DNA of 5,012 bases from contig JAKSPZ010000100.1 in the NCBI GenBank assembly GCA_024404395.1, positions 1 to 5,012 of the forward strand. The letters run 5' to 3'. The notes beneath the pieces were generated by a model. It was given only the letters and a program-made list of their open reading frames with translations, was not told where the DNA came from and made no database searches. Both the position numbers and the translations under genes were made by a program. The number at the start of each line of letters is the position of its first letter. The stretch's first letter is position 1. Source of the stretch: Clostridia bacterium (GTDB lineage Bacteria; Bacillota; Clostridia; Christensenellales; Aristaeellaceae). Below are positions 4,478 through 5,012 of the stretch, piece after piece.

Positions 4478-5012
4478 TTATGCGAAGGGATTCTCGGTCT
4501 TGTAGAGCATGGAGGCGGGCTGGTTGAAGCTAACCTTCTCGATGCCCAGGTACTTCAGAACGCTGAAGATCGCCTTGCCGTTCTTGCCGAAGGCAACTGC
4601 GCCGTGATGGGGATAACCATCCTCGATCAGGACGTGACGATAGAAGCGATTCATCTCGGGGATGGCGAAAACGCCGATGCCGCCGAAGGAGCAGGTCGCG
4701 ACGGGCAGGATCTCGCCTTCGGCGATGTAGGCCTGCAGGACGCTGTCCTTGTTGCCCTGGAGACGATAGAAGGTGATGTCGCCGGGGACGATGTCGCCTT
4801 CGAGGGTACCGCGGGTGATGTTGGGCTCGGTGTCGGGCTCGAGGGAGCGCTTCATGATCAGCTGATGCTTCATGGTGCCCTTGGTCAGACGGCACATGGG
4901 CGTGTTGCCGCAGTGGAAGCCCATGAAGGTCTCATTGTGGCGATAGCTGTACTTGCCTTCGATGTTGGCCTTGTACATATCGGCGGGAACGGAGTTGTTG
5001 ATGTCCAGCAGG
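4478..5012 (-). CDS. L-fucose/L-arabinose isomerase family protein, C-terminal part (partial)
   Basis: The last 177 residues of this gene are inside the window; the N-terminal part lies beyond 5012. The ATG at 4978 is internal, because the frame stays open upstream with LLDINNSVPAD. The sequence matches the C-terminal domain of COG2407 sugar isomerases: FMGFHCGNTP, LEPDTEPNITRGTLEGDI, PGDITFYRL, FGGIGVFAIPEM and the terminal RHVLIEDGYPHHGAVAFG. Family members convert an aldose to its ketose (for example L-fucose to L-fuculose) using a divalent metal; the histidine in FHCGN is a likely metal or substrate contact by analogy with FucI, which was not verified here. The full protein is probably about 450-500 residues. 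The precise sugar cannot be told from this fragment. It is followed by a strong terminator and then the HAD phosphatase. Confidence 0.87.
   Translation of the reverse strand, partial: LLDINNSVPADMYKANIEGKYSYRHNETFMGFHCGNTPMCRLTKGTMKHQLIMKRSLEPDTEPNITRGTLEGDIVPGDITFYRLQGNKDSVLQAYIAEGEILPVATCSFGGIGVFAIPEMNRFYRHVLIEDGYPHHGAVAFGKNGKAIFSVLKYLGIEKVSFNQPASMLYKTENPFA

Overview
This window reads as a chromosomal stretch from a moderately GC-rich anaerobic Firmicute, most likely an uncultured gut or rumen member of the Clostridia. The reasons are strong GGAGG-type ribosome sites, A+T-rich sigma-70-like promoters, compact minus-strand gene strings punctuated by hairpins, and the gene families present. 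The taxonomic call is inference. One feature is less typical: the transporter binding protein has a plain cleavable signal peptide with no lipobox cysteine.

Left part (1-2653, minus strand): a three-gene ABC importer is transcribed leftwards in the order binding protein (1673-2653), permease (634-1593), ATPase (1-641, cut by the window edge). The family is the ABC_sub_bind / TrpX-TrpY-TrpZ type (COG2984, COG4120, COG1101), whose characterised or predicted substrates include tryptophan and tyrosine. No T-box leader is present, so the substrate stays open. A perfect hairpin sits between the binding protein and the permease and could lower expression of the membrane parts relative to the binding protein. 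The permease and ATPase genes overlap by 8 nt.

Middle (2654-2802): a divergent promoter region. The importer promoter (TTGACG-17-TAAAAT, minus strand) and the promoter of a small cupin gene (extended -10, TGCTATAAT, plus strand) lie about 40 bp apart. A 10-bp direct repeat, AAATTTCGTG, occurs exactly once in the spacer of each promoter. This is the best candidate for a shared regulatory site. The cupin gene (2803-3147) is monocistronic and ends in a strong terminator.

Right part (3161-5012, minus strand): transcription runs leftwards from the 3' end of an L-fucose/L-arabinose isomerase-family gene (4478-5012, partial), through a YihX-like HAD phosphatase (3831-4421), to a DUF1294 membrane protein (3192-3779) that converges on the cupin gene. 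The isomerase and the HAD phosphatase suggest sugar metabolism. The DUF1294 protein appears to contain an internal duplication whose first copy has lost the diagnostic residues. Hairpins after the isomerase and HAD genes sit almost against the next gene's ribosome site.

I see no mobile element, CRISPR array, tRNA or rRNA, and no clearly new multi-gene system. The noteworthy points are regulatory (repeats and hairpins) and the DUF1294 duplication.
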